Source: Pseudomonas sivasensis (lineage in GTDB: Bacteria; Pseudomonadota; Gammaproteobacteria; Pseudomonadales; Pseudomonadaceae). Taken from it: a stretch of 64,000 nucleotides of DNA. The DNA is taken from contig NZ_JAAOWU010000006.1 in the NCBI RefSeq assembly GCF_013778505.1, positions 62,001-126,000 of the forward strand. Reading direction: 5' to 3'. The translations under genes and the position numbers were made by a program. The notes under the pieces were generated by a model. That model was not told where the DNA came from. It did not search any database and worked only from the letters and a program-made list of their open reading frames with translations. Position 1 is the stretch's first letter. Each line of letters opens with the position of its first letter. Positions 39,258 through 47,754 of this stretch are shown piece after piece.

Positions 39258-39928
39258 TGGTTTCTGAGCTTTACATAGGATTGATGCAGGTCCGACGCCC
39301 AGCCATCGATCACGCTTTTGACGTCATCGGCTTTCATTACCTGGGCAGCGTTGTCCAACGGCTTGCCGGTGCCTTTGCGCACCACCTGGGCGATCACCTT
39401 GCCAGTGGCCCCGTCGAGGAACTGCGCTTCGGTCCCCAAAGTGGTTTCCTGGTCACGGATGCCGGTACCGGTACTCACCGCCGCTGCCACCAGGGCCACC
39501 GGGATGAATTCATAGGGTTTCAGGCTCTCGGTCTTGCTGCTGACGGCGGTTATTGCCGCGCGCACCACGATCACGCCAGGGCCGGGCGCGCTGGCCAGGG
39601 GCAGTGACTTGGCCAGCTCACGCTTGAGCGCTTGGTTGTAGTAGGCGTTGATGCCGTTGAGGGTGCTCTCGGGGATTTTTGCGGTGGCGTGGGGTTTGGG
39701 GTAGAACTGAGTCGGTTCGATGTATGCCGCGTTGTAGCGGCTCAGGTCCAGCTTGGGATCGACCCAGCGCATCACCACGGCGCCCGACGGCGACTGGGCT
39801 TGTTTGAGTTGGCTGTAGTCGGACAGAAAGCCCGAATACTCATCCGGTTGCGTGACCTTGCTGGCGCAACCGGTCATCCCCAGCGTGGCGATACACAGCG
39901 CGCCGATCATTAGCCTTAGTTTCATCAT
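39254..39928 (-). CDS. DUF3313 family lipoprotein
   Basis: 224 residues with a lipobox LGMTGC ending at C21, so it should be lipidated and sit in the inner or outer membrane; the +2 residue is Ala, which favours the outer membrane. The remainder matches DUF3313 (YSGFLSDYSQLKQ, ALKRELAKSLPL, FLDGATGKVIAQVVRKGTG). Function unknown. It is tail to tail with the DUF3829 gene with a four-base overlap, so neither has its own terminator in between. Confidence 0.82.
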   Translation of the reverse strand: MMKLRLMIGALCIATLGMTGCASKVTQPDEYSGFLSDYSQLKQAQSPSGAVVMRWVDPKLDLSRYNAAYIEPTQFYPKPHATAKIPESTLNGINAYYNQALKRELAKSLPLASAPGPGVIVVRAAITAVSSKTESLKPYEFIPVALVAAAVSTGTGIRDQETTLGTEAQFLDGATGKVIAQVVRKGTGKPLDNAAQVMKADDVKSVIDGWASDLHQSYVKLRNH

Positions 39929-40047
39929 CGAACTCCTTGGCGGTCATCATCGAAACAGTGAGCTGTAGGTATAGCCAATCCTGGGGAATACGCCCTATTT
40001 AGCCTCGGGCATTTGCCAGGCCTGGGATCGGCGTCAAAGCTGAAGGC

Positions 40048-40542
40048 TCAAGCGCGATCGCGCGGGATCAGGCTTTGTAATTGCGAAGCCAGGAAGTTGG
40101 CGTCGAAGCCGAAGGTGTCGGGGTCTTTCAGGCCATTGGTTTTCTTCCACAGCCAGTCGTTCTTGTCGGCCGCCAGCACCAGCGAGACGCTGCCGTGGCG
40201 GGCTGCGGTCAAGCCCATCACCGCGACGGAAATCGAACCGCCCGCCCCCATCACATCCGGCACGAACTCCACGGTTTTGCCGGTGATCTGCACAATGAGC
40301 TTCTCAGTCTTGAAGGTGGACGTCTCCACCGGCACGCTCGGGCCGCTGGCCACATAGGCTTCACGATTGACTTCCAGCAGCCCGACGGTTTTGACCGGTT
40401 CCAGCCACAGCTCAATCTGCCCGAACAACTCGCCGAGCTTTTGCGCCCAGCGGGCTGACTGCACGTCGAATTGCTGTTTTTTGTGGGCTTCGCTGTCGGC
40501 GTAATGACGAAGCATCTCGCCCAGTTGTTGTACATCGTCCAT
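40048..40542 (-). CDS. hypothetical cytoplasmic protein, 164 aa
   Basis: Soluble protein, no signal peptide or helix through the membrane. The N-terminal third is helical (MDDVQQLGEMLRHYADSEAHKKQ); the middle is beta-rich with a Gly-containing turn (VEFVPDVMGAGGSISVAVMGL) and ends with the helix FLASQLQSLIP. The start at 40542 has AAGGAA about nine bases upstream; the frame is open to 40584. I do not recognise the family. It stands alone on the minus strand. Confidence 0.65.
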   Translation of the reverse strand: MDDVQQLGEMLRHYADSEAHKKQQFDVQSARWAQKLGELFGQIELWLEPVKTVGLLEVNREAYVASGPSVPVETSTFKTEKLIVQITGKTVEFVPDVMGAGGSISVAVMGLTAARHGSVSLVLAADKNDWLWKKTNGLKDPDTFGFDANFLASQLQSLIPRDRA

Positions 40543-40705
40543 TGCGGATTTCCTTGGGTGAGCCAGGTTGCGAAGACTGATCATGGCAGATGCGGCGGTT
40601 CGCCGTACGCCTTAAAACTGCACCGGTCATTTGGCTGGCAACTGCGTATGACTATTGGTTGGCCAGTGGGTAAGGTGAAGTCACATCCCTTGTCAGGAAC
40701 ATCAC

Positions 40706-41395
40706 ATGCGCACCATCGGCCTTATCGGCGGCATGAGCTGGGAGTCCAGCGCCGAGTATTACCGCATCATCAACCAGCGTGTGCGCGACCAGCTGGGCCC
40801 GCTGCGCTCGGCGCAACTGTTGATGTACAGCGTGGATTTCGGCCCAGTGGAACAGGCCCAGCATGCGGGGCGTTGGGATGACACCGCGCAGATCCTCGAA
40901 GATGCTGCGCGCCGCCTGCAGGCTGGCGGCGCCGAGTGTGTGGTGCTGTGTACCAACACCATGCATAAAGTGGCCCCGCGTATTGAGGCGGCGGTGTCGA
41001 TTCCGTTCCTGCACATCGCCGATGCAGCCGGTTTGGCCGCAGTGGAGGCCGGCACGATGACGGTCGGTTTGTTGGGCACCGCATTCACCATGGAGCAGGA
41101 CTTTCTCAAGTCCCGCCTGGCCGATCACGGCCTGACGGTGTTGGTGCCGGACACGGATGAACGTAAGGACGTGCACCGCATCATCTACGAAGAGTTGTGT
41201 GTGGGCGTGATCAGCGACACTTCACGCCAGATCTATCAACGGGTGATCAAATCCCTGGCCGCCCGTGGCGCCCAGGCAATCATCCTTGGTTGCACGGAAA
41301 TAGGCCTGTTGATCAAGCCCGAACACAGCGACCTGCCGCTGCTGGACACCACCGAGCTGCATGCGCAGGCTGCGGTGGCGTTTGCTCTGGGTTAA
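40706..41395 (+). CDS. aspartate/glutamate racemase family protein
   Basis: 229-residue Asp/Glu racemase fold with the two catalytic Cys: C82 in VLCTNTMHK and C196 in ILGCTEIGLL, plus GLIGGMSWESSAEYY at the N-terminus. This matches the YgeA/AspR-like group with broad amino-acid racemase activity. The substrate cannot be read from sequence. It overlaps the convergent GNAT gene by four bases at its end. AGGA precedes the start. Confidence 0.88.
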   Translation: MRTIGLIGGMSWESSAEYYRIINQRVRDQLGPLRSAQLLMYSVDFGPVEQAQHAGRWDDTAQILEDAARRLQAGGAECVVLCTNTMHKVAPRIEAAVSIPFLHIADAAGLAAVEAGTMTVGLLGTAFTMEQDFLKSRLADHGLTVLVPDTDERKDVHRIIYEELCVGVISDTSRQIYQRVIKSLAARGAQAIILGCTEIGLLIKPEHSDLPLLDTTELHAQAAVAFALG

Positions 41396-41904
41396 CCCCG
41401 CTGGCGCAGACGGGCCATGCTGACGGTGTCGACAAACACACCGTCACGCAGGGCGTAATCGCGCAGCAGCCCTTCCACCTCGAAACCGAATTTACGGTAC
41501 AGGTGTTGCGCGGCTTCGTTGTCGGCGTACACCGTTAACTCCACGCGGTGAAGATTCATCCAGTTGTCAGCCACGTCCAGCGCAGCGCTCAACAGACGCG
41601 ACCCCACCCCCTTGCCCTGCCAGGCCGGCGCAACGCCCATGCCGAACGAACCCACATGGGCCTGGCGCACGCGCAGGTACTGTTCCAGGCCGAGTTGACC
41701 GATCACCTCACCGCCGTGCACCGCCACCAGTTGCAGCCGACGCTCGTTGTCCATCACCAGCTTGTTGCGCCAGGCCTCCACCGATTGGTAAGGCATTTGC
41801 AGCACCTGTCGACACACCGCCGGTTCGTTATAGAGCGCTGCGACGCCCTCAAGATGGGCCTCGGTAAAGCGCTGGATCACGATATGGGGTTCAGGTGTGT
41901 GCAT
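41392..41904 (-). CDS. GNAT acetyltransferase, YhhY/AaaT-like
   Basis: 170-residue N-acetyltransferase with the acetyl-CoA loop VAPAWQGKGVGSRLL and the C-terminal ELTVYADNEAAQHLYRKFGFEVEG. The pattern, with the tail RDYALRDGVFVDTVSMARLR, resembles E. coli YhhY (AaaT), an L-amino-acid N-acetyltransferase. Substrate remains inferred. It is convergent with the racemase gene with a four-base overlap; the two act on amino acids by family, but lie on opposite strands. Confidence 0.83.
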   Translation of the reverse strand: MHTPEPHIVIQRFTEAHLEGVAALYNEPAVCRQVLQMPYQSVEAWRNKLVMDNERRLQLVAVHGGEVIGQLGLEQYLRVRQAHVGSFGMGVAPAWQGKGVGSRLLSAALDVADNWMNLHRVELTVYADNEAAQHLYRKFGFEVEGLLRDYALRDGVFVDTVSMARLRQRG

Positions 41905-41965
41905 GGTGTTTCATCCTTTGAAAGACACGTGGCCAGCCAGTGTAGAGGCCCTGCCCACCCGATGG

Positions 41966-43036
41966 CTAGGGCGCTGGCGCCGTCGACCACAACGCCGGCC
42001 AATCACCGTAACCCACCCCAGTGCAGCGCGGCATGGACAGCAATTCACTGAGCTGGAAACCCTTGCCGTCAAACACCCAGACGGCGCCCGCACCACAATC
42101 GCCAATTCCCCGGAGCTTGTAGAAATAACTCAAGGTGCCACTGGCTGCGTCATATCCCACAGAGCCTTGCAGTGGCTCGATCCCTAATGGCAAGGGCTCA
42201 AGCTGCATCGGGGTTTCAGCATACGGCGCCTGGCGCTGGCGGCTGACCACATCGTATTCACAGTTGTAGGCCGCGCAGTCATAACGCACCACGGTCATCG
42301 CCTGCTGCGCGGTGAGGGCACCAGCGTTCGCCTCGGGTGCGCTGCCGGTGCCGTTGTCCTCGGGCGTGACGGTGTGCAACGCGGCCGCTATCAGGCCGGC
42401 CTGCTCCTGCGCAGTCAACATCGGTGCTCCTGGGAATTTGCGCAGCACCGGTGTCGGCAAACGTGCAGGCACGGCGCTGGCCGCGCCCTTACCTGGGCGG
42501 GCCAAAGCCGTGACGTTATCCACCCGCCCCTGCACCGCATCCATCAACAGCAGCGAAGCGCTCAACCCGCTCAGCGACACATGCGCCTGCTCATCCCCCG
42601 GCAATTGCAGGCGCTGGCCGTTACGCAAACGCTGCAACCAACGCCGCGCCACTGCCTCCTCGATCACGCCATAGGACTGAACCTCGGGATCACCGCCCTG
42701 ATCGTCCAGTTCAACGTGCAGACCCTGCGTCGACTCCAGCCCCAGCGGCTGACCGTCCAACAGCAGGGTCGACAGGTCGAGCGCCTCACCGCGGTGGTCG
42801 AAGCGCAAACGCAGGTAACCTTCAGGCCCGGCCTGATGCCAGATATGCAAAGTCAGCGAGCTGTAGTCCTCCTCGTCGACGCCACTGGGTGCGCTGAGGG
42901 CATGGCAATTACGCAGGTTGTCGCAACCCGTTACCCAATTCTTGATTTCCCGGAGCAAGGGAACGCTTTCAGTGTTGGTTTGAGCGAAGGTGGCAGTGCT
43001 GGTCAACAGCAAGGCCAGGAGTGCGGGGCGCAGCAT
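41966..43036 (-). CDS. exported DUF1176 domain protein
   Basis: 356 residues with a signal peptide (MLRPALLALLLTSTATFAQ). The mature part matches DUF1176: LREIKNWVTGCDNLRNCHAL near its start and two more Cys-containing patches, then GDCGAGAVWVFDGKGFQL and a C-terminal PRCTGVGYGDWPALW. Paired Cys suggest disulphides in the periplasm. Function unknown. The start at 43036 was chosen because the longer frame (to 43165) overlaps the glycerate kinase gene and lacks a signal peptide at its start. Confidence 0.82.
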   Translation of the reverse strand: MLRPALLALLLTSTATFAQTNTESVPLLREIKNWVTGCDNLRNCHALSAPSGVDEEDYSSLTLHIWHQAGPEGYLRLRFDHRGEALDLSTLLLDGQPLGLESTQGLHVELDDQGGDPEVQSYGVIEEAVARRWLQRLRNGQRLQLPGDEQAHVSLSGLSASLLLMDAVQGRVDNVTALARPGKGAASAVPARLPTPVLRKFPGAPMLTAQEQAGLIAAALHTVTPEDNGTGSAPEANAGALTAQQAMTVVRYDCAAYNCEYDVVSRQRQAPYAETPMQLEPLPLGIEPLQGSVGYDAASGTLSYFYKLRGIGDCGAGAVWVFDGKGFQLSELLSMPRCTGVGYGDWPALWSTAPAP

Positions 43037-43091
43037 GGGGACTCTCCGTGTCGAAAAAAGGCGCGGATTGTCCCATGTTCGGGAGGTGGCG

Positions 43092-44231
43092 TCAGTGCTT
43101 AGCCGCCACGCGCCACACCCGCGCAATGTCCGCCGCCCGCTCGCGCAATAATCGCGGGGCCTCACTGCACGCCTGTTCCAGGCTCATCGGCCCGTTCGGC
43201 AAGGCGAAGGCGGCGTCGACGCCGTGGGCGTACATTTGCTCGTAGCCGTCGCCCAGGGTGCCTGCGATGACGATCACGGGCACGCCGTGCTGCTGGGCGA
43301 TACGAGCGACGCCAAAAGGGGTTTTGCCGCGCAGGGTCTGGGCGTCGAAGCGGCCCTCGCCGGTGATGACCAGGTCAGCGTCGCGTACGACGGCGTCCAG
43401 GCCAACCAATTCGGCGACGACTTCCACGCCGGCTCGAAACTGCGCACCGAGAAAGGCCTTGGCGGCGAAGCCCAGGCCGCCGGCGGCGCCGCTGCCGGGT
43501 TCGTCGCGCACGTCCTTGGGCAAGACCTTGGCGCAGTGATCGGCGAAGTGGCTGAGGGCCGCGTCCAGTTGTTGGACGTGTGCGGGACTGGCACCTTTCT
43601 GCGGGCCAAAAATGGCTGAGGCACCGTGGGGGCCACACAGGGGATTGTTGACGTCGGCCGCGATTTCAAAGCGCACCTCAGACAGGCGCGGATCAAGCCG
43701 CTCAAGGCTGATATGGGCCAGGCCAGCTAAGGCCAAACCGCCCGGCGCCAGCACTTGGGAGTGGGCATCAAACAAGTGCACGCCAAGCGCCTGCATCGCC
43801 CCCGCGCCTCCATCGTTGGTGGCACTGCCGCCAATCGCCAGGATGATGCGCTGTGCGCCGGCATCCAGGGCGGCGCGGATCAGCTCGCCGGTACCGTAAG
43901 TGCTGCTGATACACGCATCGCGCTGTCCTGGTGGGACCAATTGCAAGCCGCTGGCTTCGGCCATTTCGATGATCGCTGTGTGGCTGTCGGCCAACCAGCC
44001 CCAGCGCGCGTCAACCGTCGCGCCCAACGGTCCGCGAACCGCCTGGCGGCGCAGCTCGCCGTTGCAGGCGGCGAGTACCGAGTCCACCGTTCCTTCACCG
44101 CCGTCCGCCATCGGGCACTGGATCAACTGCGCGTCCGGCCAGACCTCGGCCAAGCCTTGGGCAATGGCCTGGGCAACGCCTTCGGCACTCAGGCTGTCCT
44201 TGAACGAGTCGGGGGCGATGATGATTTTCAT
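43092..44231 (-). CDS. glycerate kinase (GarK/GlxK family)
   Basis: 379-residue glycerate kinase type 1 that phosphorylates D-glycerate. Recognised by MKIIIAPDSFKDSLSA at the N-terminus, CPMADGGEGTVDSVLAA, AIGGSATNDGGAGAMQALG and TGEGRFDAQTLRGKTP. The start at 44231 gives the canonical N-terminus; the frame is open to 44300. It lies in a unit with the CdaR regulator upstream and a divergent MFS transporter, a usual layout for glycerate or sugar-acid use. Confidence 0.93.
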   Translation of the reverse strand: MKIIIAPDSFKDSLSAEGVAQAIAQGLAEVWPDAQLIQCPMADGGEGTVDSVLAACNGELRRQAVRGPLGATVDARWGWLADSHTAIIEMAEASGLQLVPPGQRDACISSTYGTGELIRAALDAGAQRIILAIGGSATNDGGAGAMQALGVHLFDAHSQVLAPGGLALAGLAHISLERLDPRLSEVRFEIAADVNNPLCGPHGASAIFGPQKGASPAHVQQLDAALSHFADHCAKVLPKDVRDEPGSGAAGGLGFAAKAFLGAQFRAGVEVVAELVGLDAVVRDADLVITGEGRFDAQTLRGKTPFGVARIAQQHGVPVIVIAGTLGDGYEQMYAHGVDAAFALPNGPMSLEQACSEAPRLLRERAADIARVWRVAAKH

Positions 44232-44322
44232 GGGCTTTCTCCGGTTTTTATGACGCCCATGCTGCCAGTTGGCACCGGGAATGACGCCGGTCCGATGCAC
44301 AAGTGCGGGTGAGGTTTGTTGT

Positions 44323-45429
44323 TCATTCCGACAAAGCCTGGGGCAACAGCTGGACGCCCAGGTACAGGGCGAGCATGCCGTCCAGGGTCAGCGGGTCGAC
44401 GCCACTGAGTTCAGCGATGCGCTCCATGCGGTAACGCAGACTGTTGCGGTGGATACCCAGCGCGTCGGCGCAGGCCTGGCTTTGGCCATCGTGCTCGCAC
44501 CAACTGCGCAGCGTGGCCAGCAATTGGCCGTTGTTGTCCTTGGCGAGCACTTTGCGCAGGGGGTTGAGCAGTTCATCGAGGGCGTCGTCGTTGCGATGGC
44601 GCCAGAGCATCACCGGCAGGCGATAACGGTTGAGGGTCAGCAGCAGTGAGTGCGGCAGTACATCGCGACCGTAGGCCAGTAAGTCACCCACACGCCGATA
44701 GCAACGGCGCAGCCCGGCCAGTCCTTCCGCTTGCCCGCCGACGGCTACGCGCAGCACATTCCAACCTTGGCCTTCGAGCTTTTCCAGCAGGCGCGGATTA
44801 TCCACTTGCACCGCCGCGGGCCGGCACCATAACAACGAGAACTGCGCCGAGCTGACGCACCAACTGTCCGGATAGCGCGACGTCAGCCACGCGCTTAATG
44901 CCTCCGCCGACTGGCCCGGCCCCAGTTCGAAAAGGTACGGCGTGCGCGCCAGCTGCGGCTTGAGTCCCAGTTGCTGAGCTTCGTCGACCAGGCGCGGCGA
45001 ATCACCGGTTTCGGCGAGGAGCAACGCCAATAGATCGTCGCAACGCTGGCGTCGCCATTGCTGCTCGGCTTGCTGATGGCGATGGCTGACCAACATTTCT
45101 GCGGTCATACGCACCAGTTCCGCGTAGGTGCGCAGCAGTTCAGGTTCGCCGGTGATACCCAGCACGCCGATCAGACGCTGATCGTGCATCAGCGGCAGGT
45201 TGATACCCGGCTGTACGCCCTTGAGGTGTTTGGCGGTCTGGCCGTCGATTTCCACCACGCGACCATTGGCCAGCACCAGTTGCGCACCTTCATGGCGGGT
45301 GTTGATGCGCTCGGACTCACCACTGCCGAGAATCAGGCCCTGGCTGTCCATGACATTGACGTTGTAGGGCAAAATCGCCATGGTCCGATCGACGATGTCC
45401 TGTGCCAAGTCATGATCCAACTCGAACAT
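44323..45429 (-). CDS. CdaR family transcriptional regulator
   Basis: 368 residues. The N-terminal part is the sugar-diacid recognition domain (ILPYNVNVMDSQGLILGSGE, LINLP-like GINLPLMHDQRLIGVLGITG); the C-terminal part is a PucR-type helix-turn-helix (QACADALGIHRNSLRYRMERIAELSG). E. coli CdaR activates genes for glucarate, galactarate and glycerate use. Here it lies between the glycerate kinase and a divergent MFS permease, so it probably controls both. Confidence 0.9.
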   Translation of the reverse strand: MFELDHDLAQDIVDRTMAILPYNVNVMDSQGLILGSGESERINTRHEGAQLVLANGRVVEIDGQTAKHLKGVQPGINLPLMHDQRLIGVLGITGEPELLRTYAELVRMTAEMLVSHRHQQAEQQWRRQRCDDLLALLLAETGDSPRLVDEAQQLGLKPQLARTPYLFELGPGQSAEALSAWLTSRYPDSWCVSSAQFSLLWCRPAAVQVDNPRLLEKLEGQGWNVLRVAVGGQAEGLAGLRRCYRRVGDLLAYGRDVLPHSLLLTLNRYRLPVMLWRHRNDDALDELLNPLRKVLAKDNNGQLLATLRSWCEHDGQSQACADALGIHRNSLRYRMERIAELSGVDPLTLDGMLALYLGVQLLPQALSE

Positions 45430-45465
45430 GAGTCTAAATTCCTAAAAAAGCATGGTTGTTCATCG

Positions 45466-45493
45466 GCACAGCGCAAAGTTTCCATCACTGTGC
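45466..45493. promoter_or_regulatory. inverted repeat between the CdaR regulator and the MFS gene
   Basis: GCACAG and CTGTGC are exact reverse complements 16 bases apart, and CGCAAAG/CACAAAG recur beside them at 45472-45478 and 45499-45505. The position in the divergent promoter gap makes this a candidate operator for the CdaR-type protein. No footprint knowledge supports it. Confidence 0.3.
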
Positions 45494-45590
45494 GCGAGCA
45501 CAAAGACAGCACCCCGCCCCGTGGCCAAGACTCGTTGAGCGATCAACGTTACCCTCGCATCGCGAAAAATCATAATAAAGAGAGAACGCC

Positions 45591-46901
45591 ATGTCACAGA
45601 GCGCCGCTGCCACACTGGCCACCGATGACGATAAAAACGCCATCTACAAGCGCATTACCCTGCGCCTGATCCCCTTCATTTTCATCTGCTATCTGTTCAA
45701 CTACCTTGACCGGGTCAACGTTGGCTTTGCCAAGTTGCAGATGCTTGATGCGCTGAAATTCAGCGAAACCGTGTACGGCCTAGGTGCCGGGATATTCTTC
45801 ATTGGCTACGTACTGTGCGGCGTACCGAGCAACCTGGCGCTGACCAAGTTCGGTCCACGACGCTGGATCGCATTGATGATGATCGTGTGGGGCACCTTGT
45901 CCACGTGCCTGCTGTTCGTCACCACGCCGACGCATTTCTACACCCTGCGCCTGTTCACGGGCGCCGCCGAAGCCGGCTTCTTCCCTGGCGTGGTGCTGTA
46001 CCTGTCGCAGTGGTTCCCAACGTTCCGCCGTGGACGGATCATGGCGCTGTTCATGTCGGCGATTCCGGTGTCCGGCTTACTCGGCAGCCCGTTCTCCGGC
46101 TGGATCCTCAACCACTTCGCCGCCGGCCAAGGCGGTTTGGCGGGTTGGCAGTGGATGTTTCTGCTGCAAGGCATCCCCACCGTAATCCTCGGCGCCCTCG
46201 CCTACTTCCTGCTCAGTGACACGTTTGCCCACGCCAAGTGGCTCAAACCCCACGAGCGTGCGGTACTGGAAGCCGACCAGGCGACGGACCTGGCCAACAA
46301 GCCGAAAACCACCACCGATTCCCTCGCCGAAGTGTTCAAGAACCCGGCGATCTGGGCATTCGGCCTGATCTACTTTTGCATCCAGAGCGGTGTGTACGCG
46401 ATCAACTTCTGGCTGCCGTCGATCATCAAGAACCTGGGGTTCAGCGATAACTTGGTGATCGGCTGGCTCAGTGCGATCCCGTATTTGCTGGCGGCGGTCT
46501 TTATGCTGCTGGTGGGCCGCTCCGCAGACTTGCGCAAAGAGCGTCGCTGGCACTTGGTGGTGCCTATGTTGATGGGCGCGATTGGTCTGGTGATTGCGGT
46601 GAATTTCGCCACGACCCCAGCGATTGCGATTCTGGGCCTGACGATCGCCACCATGGGTGCCCTCACCGGTCTGCCGATGTTCTGGCCAGTGCCGACTGCG
46701 ATGCTCAGCGCGGGCGCGGCGGCGGGTGGTTTGGCGTTGATCAACTCCATGGGCCAGATGGCGGGCTTTCTCAGCCCGTACATCGTGGGCTTTGTGAAGG
46801 ATGCGACGGGGTCCACCGATATTGCGTTGTACCTACTGGCGGCGGTGATTGTGGCCGGTAGTGTGTTGGCGTTGCGGATGACGCACACCCTCAAGGCTTG
46901 A
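45591..46901 (+). CDS. MFS transporter, anion:cation symporter (sugar-acid) type
   Basis: 436 residues with twelve hydrophobic segments and the ACS-family pattern YLFNYLDRVNVGFAKLQM in the first helix/loop and LFTGAAEAGFFPGVVLYLSQWFP in the fourth to fifth. Such permeases carry glucarate, galactonate or glycerate-like anions with protons. It is divergent from the CdaR-type regulator and glycerate kinase, which points to import of glycerate or a sugar acid that yields it. Confidence 0.88.
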   Translation: MSQSAAATLATDDDKNAIYKRITLRLIPFIFICYLFNYLDRVNVGFAKLQMLDALKFSETVYGLGAGIFFIGYVLCGVPSNLALTKFGPRRWIALMMIVWGTLSTCLLFVTTPTHFYTLRLFTGAAEAGFFPGVVLYLSQWFPTFRRGRIMALFMSAIPVSGLLGSPFSGWILNHFAAGQGGLAGWQWMFLLQGIPTVILGALAYFLLSDTFAHAKWLKPHERAVLEADQATDLANKPKTTTDSLAEVFKNPAIWAFGLIYFCIQSGVYAINFWLPSIIKNLGFSDNLVIGWLSAIPYLLAAVFMLLVGRSADLRKERRWHLVVPMLMGAIGLVIAVNFATTPAIAILGLTIATMGALTGLPMFWPVPTAMLSAGAAAGGLALINSMGQMAGFLSPYIVGFVKDATGSTDIALYLLAAVIVAGSVLALRMTHTLKA

Positions 46902-46910
46902 CGGCGTCCA

Positions 46911-46936
46911 TGTGGGAGGGGCAAGCCCCTCCCACA
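46911..46936. repeat. REP-like perfect hairpin between convergent genes, likely terminator
   Basis: TGTGGGAGGGG and CCCCTCCCACA pair over eleven bases around loop CAAG. It sits between the MFS gene and the SDR gene, which meet tail to tail, and matches the element at 13335-13362. Confidence 0.75.
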
Positions 46937-46948
46937 TCTCGTCCGCGT

Positions 46949-47653
46949 TTACAGCAGCCCGCCGCCGTCGATATCAATGACAGCACCGGTCATGTAGCCA
47001 TTTTCCATGGCCAGCACATACGCCGCCGCCACTTCCTCTGCCTGCCCCACGCGCCCCACCGGCAACGCGCCACCGGCCTTGGCAAACATCGCCAGGCGCT
47101 GGTCCTCGGCCAACCCTGCATACGCTGGGGTATCAATCACACCGGGACTCACCACGTTGACGCGTCGCGGCGCCAACTCCTTTGCCAACTGCTTGCCCAG
47201 GGCTTCAGTGGCCGCGTTGATACCAACTTTGATGAACTGGCCCGGCGCCAACTTACGGCCCAGTTGCCCGGAGGTCAGACTGATACTCCCGCGCTCATCT
47301 AGGAAAGGCAGCGCCTGCTGGATCGCCCGCAACGCGCCCCAGAGTTTCACGTTGAAGTTGTCCTGGGCCTCGTCCAGATCGGTTTCGATCAAGGTCTTGG
47401 CGCGCACCGAGGGGCCGGAGGTGTACACCAGATGGTCAAAACGCCCAACGGTTTCGAACAGACGTTGCAGTGAGTCGGGGTCGGTGACATCCACTGGCTC
47501 GCTGCGTAGGCCGTTGTCGCGGCCCGACGATAGGCGCCGCCCCGCCAACACCACCTGAGCACCGCGTGCAGCGGCGGCCTTGGCCACCGCCGCGCCAATG
47601 CCACTGCTGCCGCCGATCACGACGACCGTTTTACCGTTGAGGGAAGATGTCAT
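46949..47653 (-). CDS. SDR family protein with Phe at the catalytic Tyr position
   Basis: 234 residues with the Rossmann motif IGGSSGIGAA and the LTSG serine (S128). In related SDRs the motif TYVKAAINAA follows; here it reads QFIKVGINAA, so the Tyr is F140, while Lys (K142) remains. The C-terminus has the ALPVGRVGQAEEVAAAYV and TGAVIDIDGG segments of active SDRs. Activity is therefore doubtful, or the chemistry differs. The start at 47653 leaves a short gap to the divergent LysR gene; the frame is open to 47704. Confidence 0.82.
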   Translation of the reverse strand: MTSSLNGKTVVVIGGSSGIGAAVAKAAAARGAQVVLAGRRLSSGRDNGLRSEPVDVTDPDSLQRLFETVGRFDHLVYTSGPSVRAKTLIETDLDEAQDNFNVKLWGALRAIQQALPFLDERGSISLTSGQLGRKLAPGQFIKVGINAATEALGKQLAKELAPRRVNVVSPGVIDTPAYAGLAEDQRLAMFAKAGGALPVGRVGQAEEVAAAYVLAMENGYMTGAVIDIDGGGLL

Positions 47654-47710
47654 GGGGAGATGTCCTGGGTCAGAAAGTGAGCGTTCATCTTCCCAGCTTG
47701 GCAATCGACG

Positions 47711-47750
47711 AAAAATCCCGGTAAAACGACAAGATCTTTAAAGGATTTTT
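47711..47750. promoter_or_regulatory. inverted repeat in the SDR/LysR divergent gap
   Basis: AAAAATCC and GGATTTTT are exact reverse complements 24 bases apart. The second arm overlaps the ribosome site (AAGGA) of the LysR gene. The position fits an operator for LysR autoregulation. Confidence 0.35.
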
Positions 47751-47754
47751 ACAA

